Notes: generated from the sequence alone by a model not told the origin. A stretch of 64,000 nucleotides of DNA from Linyphia triangularis (GCA_963978545.1 OZ021723.1:44345069-44409068), one strand, 5' to 3'; counted from the first letter of the stretch, positions 1 to 9,837 are shown. Translations and numbers: made by a program.

Positions 1-383
1 TAATGGAGACTGTGCTTAGAGGACTTTCCTACGAGACCTGTCTGGTATATTTGGACGATATCATTATCACCGGACGGAGTTTTGATCAACACTTGCAAAA
101 TGTGAAGAACGTGTTCTTGAAGCTTAGGGAAGCCCACTTGAAACTTAGCCCATCAAAATGTAAGCTCTTTAGGCGGAAAGTCAGTTATCTCGGACACATC
201 ATCTCATCCGATGGAGTAAGCACAGATCCAGCCAAGATCCATGCTGTGCAAATTTGGTCTCGACCACAAGACGTTCATCAATTGCGAAGCTTCCTAGGCC
301 TGTGCACGTATTACCGTAAATTCGTGAAAGGTTTCTCCAAGATCGCCAGACTCTTGCATCGACTAACAGAGAGCAAGCAGAAG
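1..383 (+). pseudogene. Gypsy-type reverse transcriptase fragment (5' part outside window)
   Basis: The open frame with codons starting at position 3 encodes the C-terminal half of a Ty3/Gypsy reverse transcriptase. The catalytic YLDD box is at residues 16-19, followed by the conserved KCKLF and YLGHIIS blocks and the LRSFLGLCTYYRKF thumb/connection block. The methionine at position 3 aligns inside the RT domain, so the real start lies left of the window. Homology stops at about base 383; the last dozen residues before the stop at 413 come from a tandem repeat, so RNase H and integrase are missing. It may belong to the same family as the deleted element at 2127-6036, which lacks exactly this region, but that cannot be shown here. 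The family assignment is firm; the copy is a dead fragment. Confidence 0.85.
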
Positions 384-560
384 TTCTTTTCCCATCAAAT
401 AGTTGTCACCTAAGATCAAAATTCTTTTCCCATCAAATAGTTGTCACATAAGATCAAAATTCCTTTCCCATCAAATAGTTGTCACCTAAGATCAAAACTC
501 TTTTCCCATTAAATAGCTGTCACCTAAGATCAAAATTCTTTTCCCATCAAATAGTTGTCT
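384..560. repeat. 38-bp tandem repeat, about 4.7 copies
   Basis: Units start at 384, 422, 460, 498 and 536. Each contains a core reading TTTTCCCATCAAATAGTTG followed by a short CACCTAAGATCAAAA-like tail, with one to three substitutions between copies. The array begins where the reverse-transcriptase homology ends and supplies the last codons and stop of that frame. Confidence 0.9.
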
Positions 561-1260
561 TGAATTGGCATTTACCCCGTAATATTTTGTTTCCACCTTT
601 CTGGAGATTCTCTGTTATTCAATACTACTCAGAATCACAAGACTGAATACATTCCTTTCAGTAAAAGTATATAAAAAATGCTTTGGATGCAGTATGTTAA
701 ATTGGTGTATTGAGCTCCACAAGAGCGTGGAAGTAAATTATTTAGACTTTTGTTTTATTTTAATTACGTTTCCTGTTTCTAGGCAAATTTATATTAAAGA
801 GATAATGGTTTACAAATTTTGTTATTGTCATTTATGACATATTATTATCCCACTGTTGTTTAGGATAAACGAATAAAAATGTGGTCTAATCCAAATTTCA
901 TCAACTGCTTGTTTAGCGCTTCCACGAGACGCATTGTGAAAATATTCAATGTGTTAGAAATTTTGTATCACTTGATAGCAGCTTTTAAGGTAGGACGAGT
1001 AAGTTAGTCACTAGAACTCAAAAAGAATCTCATGTAAGTAGTAGAATTCAGTTTTAAGTAAACATTGGTGAAGAAAGTAAACACATCTTCTACAAAAAGC
1101 CAGATGCATCTATACCTGCACTCTTATGGTACGCTATTCTTTTGCAAAATCCCCCACTTAACACTTTGCATTTCGTTTTGCGACTTTATTGTTTTTATTT
1201 ATTATTATATCACATAAAAAATTATATTTTATGCGAAATTCACGTGTCTCTTTAATTTCA
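561..1260. other. AT-rich spacer, no gene seen
   Basis: No reading frame with family resemblance, no RNA gene and no clear terminal repeat was found between the 38-bp array and the satellite. Confidence 0.6.
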
Positions 1261-2126
1261 CTGGGAAGCTATTAAAGAAAAACTGACATTCATTTAGTTT
1301 TGAACGCGAGTGTGATATTAAATTAATGCATAGTCGGTAATTTATACTTACATGTATATTCCACTGAGAAGCTATTAGAGAAAAACTGACATTCATTTAG
1401 TTTTGCACGCGAGTGTGATATGAAATGAATGCATAGTTAGTAATTTATACTTACCTGTATATTTAATTCAATTGGGAAGCTATCAAAGAAAAGCTGACAT
1501 TCATTTAGTTTTGCACATGAGTGTGATATTAAATGAATTCACAGTTGGTAATTTGTACTTACATGTATATATAATTCCACTGGGAAGCTATTAAAGAAAA
1601 ATTGACATTCATCCAGTTTTGCAAGCGAGTGTGATATTAAATGAATGCATAGTTAGTAATTTATACTTACCTGTATATTTAATTCCATTGGGAAGCTATC
1701 AAAGAAAAGCTGACATTCATTTAGTTTTGCACATGAGTGTGATATTAAATTAATGCATAGTCGGTAATTTATACTTACATGTATATTCCACTGAGAAGCT
1801 ATTAGAGAAAAACTGACATTCATTTAGTTTTGCACGCGAGTGTGATATTAAATGAATGCATAGTTAGTAATTTATACTTACATGTATATTTAATTCCACT
1901 GGGAAGCTATTAAAGAAAAACTGACATTCATTTAGTTTTGCACACGAGTGTGATTTTAAATGAATGTTTAGTTGGTAATTTATACTTACATGTATATATA
2001 ATTCTACTAGGAAGCTATTAAAGAAAAACTGACATTCATTTAGTTTTGCACGTGAGTGTGATATTAAATGAATGTATAGTTAGTAATTTATACTTACATG
2101 TATACTTAATTCCACTGGGAAGCTAT
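1261..2126. repeat. ~108-bp satellite array with a 427-bp four-monomer higher-order repeat
   Basis: Monomers start at 1261, 1364, 1472, 1580, 1688, 1791, 1899, 2007 and 2115, giving lengths 103, 108, 108, 108, 103, 108, 108, 108 and a partial ninth. The short 103-bp monomers lack a TTTAA-like pentamer near the end. Monomers four apart share private variants: CTGAGAAGCTATTAGAG in numbers 2 and 6, the shortened end in 1 and 5, and a TATATAATT end in 3 and 7. This gives a 427-bp higher-order unit present twice. The last monomer is cut by the LTR element starting at 2127 and resumes at 6037. Confidence 0.92.
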
Positions 2127-2588
2127 TGTTGCACAAATTGTCTGTATATAGTGTAAATAGGGATGTATTATTTTAAAATTCTATTGTAATTTATTTTTAT
2201 CTTATTTTATTTATTAAAAGCGATTATACAGGTTAGAAAAAGGTGGCAACACCTAAAGCAATCGAGCAATTTCGCGATGTTTCTTTTTCGATGAATTGGC
2301 TGGAAATTTTGGGATTGTTCTCACGCGCCTGCTATATAAAGACCGGAGATCGGGAAAGTTCTCAGATTGACTTCTGATTTCATTGAAAGCTGATCGCTTT
2401 GTTTACCTATTGGAGTGAGTTTGTATAATCGCTGTATTCGAAGTTGTTTTTGGTTGAAGCTTATGTTGAAGCTTGAGAGTAATTAAACTGTTGCTTTGAA
2501 TAAATTCTGTGAGCTCTTGAAGAGAGAATAAATATTTTTATACCGTGAAAACTGTGCCATCATTGCCTCTGTGGAAAAATTCATAACA
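2127..2588 (+). repeat. 5' LTR of the deleted Gypsy element
   Basis: It starts TGTTGCAC and ends ATAACA, identical in length to the copy at 5575-6036. A TATATAAA box at 2333-2340 and AATAAA signals near 2500-2530 are visible, consistent with a promoter and a polyadenylation signal inside the LTR. Confidence 0.93.
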
Positions 2589-2589
2589 G

Positions 2590-2605
2590 TGGTGTCAGAA
2601 GTGGG
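2590..2605 (+). other. Primer-binding site, probably tRNA-Leu
   Basis: TGGTGTCAGAAGTGGG begins two bases after the 5' LTR. It is complementary to a tRNA 3' end reading CCCACTTCTGACACCA, which I recall as a metazoan tRNA-Leu acceptor/T-arm sequence. The position is direct; the tRNA identity is from memory and needs a match to the host tRNA set. Confidence 0.7.
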
Positions 2606-2620
2606 GTTTTATAATTTCGA

Positions 2621-4703
2621 ATGCCAATTACTAGAGGAATGATGGAAGACCAAATGAAGCAACTGCTGGAAATGATTACCGCCGGGCAAGCCCGCCAAGA
2701 ATCCATCGCCGCCGAGATGAAAGATGCCATTGCAACCGGTCAAGCCCGTCAAGAAATGACAAATGCCGAACTTGCCGCCGCAATTGCCGCCAGTCAGGAA
2801 GCGACATCATCAGATATTAAAGCTTTGCAAAACGCAACGTCATCTGACATGACAGCTTTGGCCGATAAGTGCGAGTACACATCCGCAGCCGTAATCAAGA
2901 TTAGAGAAGTAATTTAAACCGAAATAGCCTCAATGGTAGAATTTACTATTATGGAGACAACATCATCGGTCCTGCATTCCGTGAAAGAAGACGTTCTCAT
3001 TGCTGTAAGGGATGAAGTGGAAAAAAAGGTATTTACCATAAAAAGAGAAATAACGACTGCGAGAAATGAAATGAAAGAAAAGGTTTCCACCCTGAAAGAA
3101 GAGCAGGGAAGATTTATTGACGCTATATAAGAGAGACTTCGTGAACTGGAAATTCGCGATACTGTGGCAGCTGCATTACCGAACTGGGAGGAGGTTTCCA
3201 CTGCAGTTTTGGCACCACGTCCCAACATCAAGGCTTCAACTTTTGATGGGAAGTCGGCTTGGAGCGTCTATCGAACTCAGTTCGATATGATAGCCACTGC
3301 TAATGGATGGGATGACCTCACGAAAGCATTCCATCTCGCAGCATCTCTTCGAGGTGAAGCTGCTGACATTTTACAGACACTACCTGAAGAGAAGCGGGGA
3401 GAATTCGTGGCGCTGGCAAATGCGTTGGAGTTAAGGTTTGGGGAGCAGCATCTAAAGGATTACAACAGACAGCAATTGAAAGTGAGACAGCAGAAGGCCA
3501 ATGAAACTCTTCAAGAATTGGCGTAGGATATAGAAAGACTGTCGCTCCTCGCTTTCCCAGACTGTCCCCCGGATGTACGAGACGATCTTTCTCTGCAGTA
3601 TTTCATTGACGCTATTCAAGATCCCGATGTGCAGCAGGCGGTAAGGTTATCCCAAAACAAAAACCTGAAGTCGGCCCTCGTGTACGCCATGAGAGTGGAA
3701 ACCGCGCAGCTAGCTTCTGGAAAAGACCGACGATATGTGCGTGGTGCATTAGCCGAGGATTCTTCTGACTTTGTCACCAGTAAGCTTCGAGAACTGGAAA
3801 GCAAAATTGATAGAATGATGAGAAGCTATCCCGGAGCCAGGGATCGAAGGACCAGAGTCATTTGCTGGCACTGCAAACGGGAAGGGCATCTACGACGTAA
3901 CTGCCTTGATTTGAAAAAGAGAAGGGATAACACTACCACGGAATCTCAACAACTGAATCTAAGAAGATGCCATCTCGCAGGGCAGAAGCTGCAATGTAGA
4001 ACAGGTGAAGCCCTGACCAATCGTTTCCACGTTTCATCCCGACAAGGAGGAAACCAGGGTTTATTCGTGAAGGGGGAGATCAACGGAACTCCATGTCGTC
4101 TAATCGTCGATTCGGGAGCGAACGTAACGATCGTAAGGACGGACGTGGCTCGTCGCCTGAACAGCCGACTCCTCTACACAGCGCCCTCTGTTTCGCTACA
4201 AACTGTGTCCGGTGGTAATATCTCTGTGCATGGGAAATTGGAAGTGGACATTGCACTTGGATTTAACACCTACAAGCACACCGTTTATGTTGCCGAAATT
4301 GTAGATCCGTGCATTCTCGGACTAAACTTTTTGAGGAAAAATGGAATTACGCTGAATTTTGAGAAAAGCAAGCTGCAAACATGGAGAGGCGAAGTTCCTT
4401 TCCACGATCTAGACATGAAAGAGCTGTGCGTATATCGAATTATGGCTCATGAAGACAATGTCATAGAGAATGCTGAAGAGTCCACATCTATGAAAAGTAC
4501 CTTTCCAGCCTCGGAAAGAGAACCGAAGAAAGCGACGTTGATGAAACCCTCCCAGGAAGTGGTTCATGTGGAAATGGACAAAGTTAGTGAAGAGGGAATC
4601 GACATCCGTTTTCCTGTTACAAGCATCGAACGGAGGTCCCGGGATCTATCAGCTGCACCAGCGGATGATTCGGACGCAATCACAGAAAATCTTACTGAAG
4701 AGG
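2621..4703 (+). pseudogene. Gag-protease of the deleted Gypsy element, with three in-frame stops
   Basis: One continuous frame (codons starting at 2621) runs from just after the primer-binding site to the SINE. It is interrupted by TAA at 2915-2917, TAA at 3128-3130 and TAG at 3524-3526, with no frameshift among them. The first part is coiled-coil-like with repeated GQARQE motifs, then a capsid-like region starting around KASTFDGKSAWSVY at 3230. A CCHC zinc knuckle (CWHCKREGHLRRNC) lies near 3863-3904. An aspartic protease follows, with active site LIVDSGAN near 4100-4125 and a second block ILGLNFLRKNG near 4314. Gag packages the RNA and the protease processes Gag-Pol. Polymerase domains expected next are missing. 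Gag is inactive because of the stops. Confidence 0.85.
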
Positions 4704-4883
4704 GCCGACTAAACGGTATAGTGGTTAGCGTGCTGGCTTCTAGACCGCGAGGTTGCGGGTTCGAGTCCCGTGTAGGCATGGGTGTTTGTAAATGTATGTT
4801 GGTTTGTTAAATGACGAAATGTTTCGGCGCATTATAGCCCTCGTGTTGCTGACGGCGCCAGATAATCTGAATACAACAACCAA
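4704..4883 (+). mobile_element. tRNA-derived SINE inserted in the Gypsy element
   Basis: A 180-bp insert is flanked by the perfect 13-bp duplication CTTACTGAAGAGG at 4691-4703 and 4884-4896. Its head is tRNA-like: an A-box-like stretch at GTATAGTGGTTAGCGTGCTGG and a perfect RNA polymerase III B box, GGTTCGAGTCC, near 4757-4767. The tail ends in a CAACAACCAA-like run rather than poly(A). Counting one copy of the duplication, the insertion added 193 bases (one more than a multiple of three), which explains why the downstream integrase frame differs from the gag frame. Confidence 0.92.
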
Positions 4884-4896
4884 CTTACTGAAGAGG

Positions 4897-5522
4897 ATGT
4901 TCGGTTGAATGGGAATGGGAACGCTCTTTCTGGAAGTTCATGTCCGGAGAGCAGACGATGTTCATCTGAAACGAAGTTCAAATCTGGAACACCAGCGTTC
5001 TCTTATCAACAACCAATCTCAAAATCATGTAACCAGCAAGATGGGGATCAGAAACTTTCACCGCTTCTGTTGGCATACGGGAGTGTAACTCACGAGACCA
5101 CCGGATTTTCTCCATCTCTAAAGATGTTTGGAAGAGATCTTAGGCTCCCTTGCAACCTCCTCTTTAGACAACCACCGGACACTCCTTCCTCGCCTGTCCA
5201 GTATCTAGATGATCTGCAGGCACGTTTGGAAGCCGTACATCGGTTCGCCAGAGAGAGAAACAACATCATGACGGAGCGCATGAAGATCCGGTACGATGCC
5301 AAGGCCACGGACCGTTCATTCCAGGAAGGTGACAAGGTGTGGTTATGGAACCCTAAACGTCGGAAAGGACTCTCCCCTAAGCTCCAGATGAACTGGGAAG
5401 GGCCATATGGGGTCCTTAAGAAGATCAACGACGTCGTGGTGAGAATTCAACGGACACCTTCCTGTAAACCTAGAGTTGTACACTACAATAGGCTAGCCCC
5501 ATATTATGGTAGAAGTCATTGA
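4897..5522 (+). pseudogene. Integrase C-terminal fragment of the deleted Gypsy element
   Basis: This frame resumes after the SINE and ends with TGA at 5520-5522. From about 5045 it matches the last part of a Gypsy integrase: LLLAYGSVTHETTGFSP, then FGRDLRLPCNLLF, a YDAKATDRSFQEGDKVWLW block, and a C-terminal KLQMNWEGPYGVLKKI segment of the GPY/F type. The zinc-binding HHCC region and the DDE catalytic core are absent. The preceding 50 or so residues do not look like integrase, so the internal deletion joins near 4980-5045. It has no catalytic capacity and only marks the 3' end of the pol gene. Confidence 0.85.
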
Positions 5523-5561
5523 ATGGCTTAAAGACTTCACTGCCCGGGACGTGCAGTCTTT

Positions 5562-5574
5562 AAGAAGGGGGAAA
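5562..5574 (+). other. Polypurine tract
   Basis: AAGAAGGGGGAAA lies directly against the 3' LTR, the usual position of the plus-strand primer of LTR retrotransposons. Confidence 0.88.
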
Positions 5575-6036
5575 TGTTGCACAAATTGTCTGTATATAGT
5601 GTAAATAGTGACGTATTATTTTAAAATTCTATTGTAATTTATTTTTATCTTATTTTATTTATTAAAAGCGATTATACAGGTTAGAAAAAGGTGGCAATAC
5701 TTAAAGCAATCGAGCAATTTCGAGATGTTTCTTTTTCGATGAATTGGCTTTAAATTTCGGGATTGTTCTCACGCGCCTGCTATATAAAGACCGGAGATCG
5801 GGAAAGTTCTCAGATTGACTTCGGATTTCGTTGAAAGCTGATCGCTTTGTTTACCTATTGGAGTGAGCTTGTATAATCACTGTATTCGAAGTTGTCTTTG
5901 GTTGAAGATTGTGTTGAAGCTTGAGAGTAATTAAACTGTTGTTTTGAATAAATTCTGTGAGCCCTTGAAGAGAGAATAAATATTTTTATATCGTGAAAAC
6001 TGTGCCATCATTGCCTCTGTGGAAAAATTCATAACA
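5575..6036 (+). repeat. 3' LTR of the deleted Gypsy element
   Basis: It has the same length and ends as the 5' LTR, with about 19 scattered substitutions by eye. Bases after it (TATTAAAGAAAAACTG) continue the satellite monomer cut at 2126. Confidence 0.93.
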
Positions 6037-6135
6037 GTATTAAAGAAAAACTGACATTCATTCAGTTTTGCAAGCGAGTGTGATATTAAATGAATGTATA
6101 GTTAGTAATTTATACTTACATGTATATTTATTTCT
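6037..6135. repeat. Remainder of the satellite monomer right of the LTR element
   Basis: The ATTAAAGAAAAACTGACATT block and the rest of one monomer, ending TTATACTTACATGTATATTT, continue the array split by the retrotransposon. Confidence 0.9.
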
Positions 6136-6308
6136 AATAAATAAGCATGTTTAATACCAATAAATATGCATATTTAATACAATTAAATATGCATATTTAA
6201 TACCATTAAATATACATATTTCATACTATTAAATGTACATATTTATTACATACAAATATACATTTTTAATATCAATAAATATACATATTTAATACTAATA
6301 AACATACA
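6136..6308. repeat. AT-rich minisatellite, period about 22-23 bp, left part
   Basis: Degenerate copies of a unit close to AATATGCATATTTAATACCA recur with a 22-23 bp spacing. The array is cut by the Helitron at 6309 and continues for about one unit at 7903-7925. Confidence 0.8.
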
Positions 6309-6327
6309 CTAGGGGGCTTCGCCCCCT
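6309..6327 (-). other. Helitron 3' terminal hairpin and CTAG end
   Basis: GGGGGC-TTC-GCCCCC forms a 6-bp stem with a 3-nt loop next to CTAG. Such a hairpin is the Helitron transposition terminator. A second perfect 6-bp stem (AGCGGC-TTT-GCCGCT) lies about 60 bases further in. Confidence 0.85.
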
Positions 6328-7322
6328 GCTCGCTAACGCTCGCCAACCCCCAAACGCCTCGTTGCGCTCGGATTAAGCGGCTTTGCCGCTCGAATTTGTG
6401 GTTAAAACATCTTGCTGCGCTCAAACAGGTTTGCCAGCCATAAAAAATGTAAGCACATTTTTATAAATTTAGTGTAAGGCCTAATAGAGAAAACACCCAA
6501 ATTGCAAGTTTCATAATAGAAAGTTAAATATACTATCCGCCAACATTCTGACTTAAAACTTCATTAGCTATGCCCTTACATTGAAGTCCCAATATCTTTT
6601 ATTTATTCTGATAAAAAACAACGCGAGCTACACTCACCAACCCCTGAATGCCTCACTTGGGTTGGGATATAAACGCCTCACTAAGCTCGGAAAATTCAAG
6701 TTTACATAAACAGAATAGTAAAATTTTAATTAAAGAGTAGTTGTATTAAGGATAAAGTGGATTTTTGTTTATCGACAGAGAAGGAAGTTATAATTCGCAT
6801 GCTCTAACAGTCTTTATAGATTTTGAACACAATCTTTTAGGATAACATTGTAATGTCCATTAATTCCTGAAATATAACCAATTAAATTTAATGGCATTTA
6901 AAAAAAATTATTGTTTGCAAATTAGAACAATAAATGTAAATGTTTATAGATAAGGACCCAATTCCATCCTGGTACACCTTTTAAGAACATTAGGTATTAG
7001 CTCTAATAATAAACTAAGCAAAAACATTTATATTCAATTAAAATTTTAAAGAGAGCATTAATTAGCCAGAGATGTATCCTGTTTCTAAAGCACGTCTCAC
7101 AGAGTCTAAATCAGTACAGCAATCATAGATTTCTAAGTAATATACATCTGTAACAAAACAATTAATTTTTACATTTTTATATATGCAAAACAATTAATGC
7201 ACACTTCCTAAATATATATAAAACCCATGCACATTATCTTAATCGTTTAAACAGTAGCATTCAAATAGTATAAATAAGACTAAACTATTCAAAATATTAC
7301 AATAGACTTATAATAAAAAAAT

Positions 7323-7463
7323 TTAAAGAAGTTCTCTATAAACTACGTTTTTTGTAAAGATACGCTCATCACATTTTAAATGCCCCTGCTCATTTGTATC
7401 AGAGACATAAAATCTTAAACTATCAAAAGATCGTGCTCGGCTTGCTGCAACATACAATTGGCC
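7323..7463 (-). pseudogene. Helitron helicase C-terminus (last 46 codons)
   Basis: The minus-strand frame from 7463 to the TAA at 7325-7323 begins with GQLYVAASRARSFDSLRFYV, which is motif VI of Pif1-type helicases as found at the end of Helitron Rep-Hel proteins. It continues through SDTNEQGHLKCDERIF to VYRELL. The arginine finger of motif VI is present, but all upstream helicase motifs are deleted. It overlaps the N-terminal remnant by one base at a junction that also changes frame. Confidence 0.88.
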
Positions 7464-7537
7464 ATAGACGTATTACGCCGAGAGTGATTGTTTCGTTCAC
7501 GTCGCCCCGTTAGAGAACGACGTCCAACGCGAGGCAT
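7463..7537 (-). pseudogene. Helitron Rep-helicase N-terminus (first ~25 codons)
   Basis: The minus-strand ATG at 7537 opens a short basic peptide (MPRVGRRSLTGRRERNNHSR) resembling the arginine-rich start of Helitron Rep-Hel proteins. The deletion junction is at about 7463, where the frame shifts by two relative to the helicase tail. The assignment to the Rep N-terminus rests on composition and position and is less certain than the helicase tail. Confidence 0.6.
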
Positions 7538-7902
7538 TTTCTGGATAGAGATACTTCAAAATAATAATTACTCTAATACAAAAATGCTTCAGAAAAACGG
7601 AAAAAATCAATTTTGAAACGAAGAGTTTAAAAAGAGCTTTAAAATTAGCAACGGGTTTGTTGTTTACATACGTAAGGATGTTGCCATTCATTTATTCAAA
7701 ATCATTGAGGCTTTGTAGTAGCTTAATGACGAAAAATATTGAAATTTAACTAATTTATAAAGTGTTAATAAATTATTTTGGCACGTTTTGGCAAATCTAC
7801 AGCTTATTTCCTTTAAAATGACACCTTGATCATTGAAATTGGTTGAGCAGTTTAGGCGGACGGACTAACCCCAAAAAACGTATTGCCTATTAAATATATA
7901 GA

Positions 7903-7925
7903 TATTTAATACCAATAAACACAAA
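7903..7925. repeat. Minisatellite remainder right of the Helitron
   Basis: TATTTAATACCAATAAACA continues the unit interrupted at 6308. Confidence 0.8.
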
Positions 7926-9550
7926 TATTTACGAATAACACCCACAAAATTTGAACAAATTAAACTATTAGCAATTCAAATTGATGCTTTGCTAAAACTT
8001 AATAATAATACATTTTAAAGATTTGACAAATTTATTTTCTAAGTTCTACACTTCTTAAATAATTTTTGACGTCAACCACATAACATTTGAATTTTTTTCC
8101 TATCAAGTAATGCTGAGTAATTACTTTTCCAAACATTTAACAATGGAAAAAGTGTAATTTTTTTCATAAAACGTCGAGTATAGTAATTATGTTTTACGCA
8201 AACAAAAGTCGATGACATCTTATTAAAAACCATACTTTACAGATGCACTTTACTTATCATTATAAATCTAAACTTTAAAATTTTGCTGTCAATCTGAATT
8301 AAAATATCCCATCCTTCGTTTTGCTAATGAAATCTTTATGCGTCTAGGAAAAGTTACTCAAAGTAGAGAAAAAATCCATTAGGAAACCGAATTTAAGGGC
8401 TTTACTTACTTTAATGTCTTCTTCTATTTACAATTTTTATAAATATTTGGAAAATCACGTTCTAGAACATACGATGTCAGTTCATTAGCGTAATTGCTTC
8501 AAAAAGCTATCTTTAGTTTTTAAAAAGCTAATTCTTGTAAGATATAAAAAGGGTATTTATTTTAATTGTTTTACCGTAGAAACATAATGGTTTTCTTAAA
8601 TGGGCCAGAACCAATCTCTGTTTAGGTAAAACCTTCTGCAAGGTTTCAGGTTGAAACTTTAATATACTTTATCACTATAAATTGTGTATTCACTAACGTT
8701 GGAGGTATTTATGTTTTATTGTTGATTTTAGTTGAATAGTAGTTTGGAAATAATCGATTAATCAAATAAACAGAGTGTTCTGCATTTTTAGTGTAGTAAA
8801 AATATTTAAAGTGGTTGATTAAGATACAATAGGTAATAATTTCCTGTAAAAATAACGAGTGCTTATTGTGGATGAATAGTTCAAAGAGCTTATTTATTTT
8901 ATATTTAAGAAACCTGTGGTACTTTTTACCATTTTAATCTGAATTTATTCTTTCCTGTCTATTAAGTGTTATTTTGAACAAAAAGTACAACTTGTAAAAT
9001 CAGTGTGTGTTAATAAAAGTAAATGGATGTAGAAAATTGCAGATTTCTGATTCCTCTCATTAGAGGTCTGTGTATTATTTAATCGTATAAGTTCTGACTA
9101 AAAAATAATGGAAATTTTAAAGACAGTGTTTTAATTTTTTTTTTAATATGAAATAATGAATTGTAAATGAAACACCTAAAATGAGTGAAAACTAAATGAA
9201 TCTAACTATGAAATTATTTGGATAACCATTGCATTCACATCCTTACTGAATCCCATGGAAATTACCATTAGTCTTTTGAAAAATACATTATCCAGAGTAG
9301 GAGGTGTATAAGTTTATGTAATAATATTATTAAAGTTTTATGCTTTAACATAAAAACTTAAAGAAGTGAAAAGGGATATAAAGTATAGTAAAACCAGTTT
9401 TGTTTTCCTTCTTTTGTATATTTCAGTTAGAAGCCATAACCTTTTTAAAATAAAAGAGAAAACTCTTGCGTGGAATAAAAATACGTGTTTAGCCCTTAAA
9501 GGAAATTATTAATAGAATTGTTTTATTGTTACTTGAACAGATTTTTTTTT
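7926..9550. other. AT-rich spacer, no gene seen
   Basis: Only short chance frames occur. I see no family resemblance, no terminal repeats and no RNA gene. Confidence 0.6.
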
Positions 9551-9733
9551 GATAACAACGAGCAAAAAATTAAACTTCAGAAATCATCGCGAAAATAACA
9601 AGGAGGAGTGAAAGTAACTTTCAGAAATTATCGCTAGGAGTGCGGGAAAGTAACTTTTTATAACAACGTGCAAAAAATTAATCTTTATTTAATCATTTTT
9701 AATCAGAAATCATGGCGAAAGTAACACTTTACC
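9551..9733. repeat. Imperfect direct repeats upstream of the non-LTR element
   Basis: ATAACAACG followed by GCAAAAAATTAA occurs near 9553 and 9659. CAGAAATCAT followed by GCGAAA occurs near 9577 and 9702, and GAAAGTAACTTT-like words recur between them. The spacing is roughly 105-125 bp. The block lies immediately before the 5' end of the retrotransposon and may be flanking DNA or its outermost leader. Confidence 0.6.
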
Positions 9734-9752
9734 GTGAGGAGTCCCTTCGGGG

Positions 9753-9837
9753 ACAGCGATTCAGTTTTATATTATTTTGTGTGACCACAAAGCTTTAAAA
9801 GCGGTGCAGGACCTGTGCTCTGCCGCTGAATCGCTGT
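9753..9837 (+). other. Stem in the LINE 5' leader
   Basis: ACAGCGATTCAG at 9753-9764 pairs perfectly over 12 bp with CTGAATCGCTGT at 9826-9837. A small hairpin (GTCCC-TTCG-GGGAC) lies just before it at 9741-9754 and overlaps its first bases. This may be structured 5' RNA, or a relic of the element's internal promoter region. Function is inferred only. Confidence 0.55.

Larger units (their letters stand above)
2127..6036 (+). mobile_element. Gypsy-type LTR retrotransposon, internally deleted (3.9 kb)
   Basis: Two 462-bp LTRs beginning TG and ending CA flank an internal region with a primer-binding site, gag and protease, an integrase C-terminus and a polypurine tract. The flanks are CTAT on the left and GTAT on the right, a 4-bp target duplication with one mismatch inside a satellite monomer. 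RT, RNase H and the integrase catalytic core are absent. Three nonsense codons break gag and a SINE interrupts the 3' part. By eye the LTRs differ at roughly 19 of 462 positions (about 96% identity), so the insertion is not recent. The copy cannot be autonomous. Confidence 0.92.
6309..7902 (-). mobile_element. Helitron, internally deleted (1594 bp, minus strand)
   Basis: Read on the minus strand, the element starts TCTATATATTTAAT at 7902, ends with a GC hairpin followed by CTAG at 6312-6309, and lies between A and T of the host, all Helitron hallmarks. Removing it restores an uninterrupted minisatellite unit (ACATACA joined to TATTTAATACC). Inside are only the first ~25 codons of the Rep-helicase gene and its last 46 codons, so replication initiator and helicase domains are almost wholly deleted. 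It could move only with enzymes from another copy. Confidence 0.9.

Noticed and set aside
1261..2126. CRISPR array
   Set aside because: The repeats are contiguous ~108-bp monomers without unique spacers, in a eukaryotic sequence context.
4710..4790. tRNA gene
   Set aside because: The cloverleaf-like sequence lies inside a 180-bp insert with a 13-bp target duplication and a SINE tail, so it is a SINE head, not a functional tRNA gene.
7497..7691. 64-codon minus-strand frame as a gene
   Set aside because: It lies inside the Helitron 5' region, overlaps the better Rep N-terminal frame in another phase and has no family resemblance.
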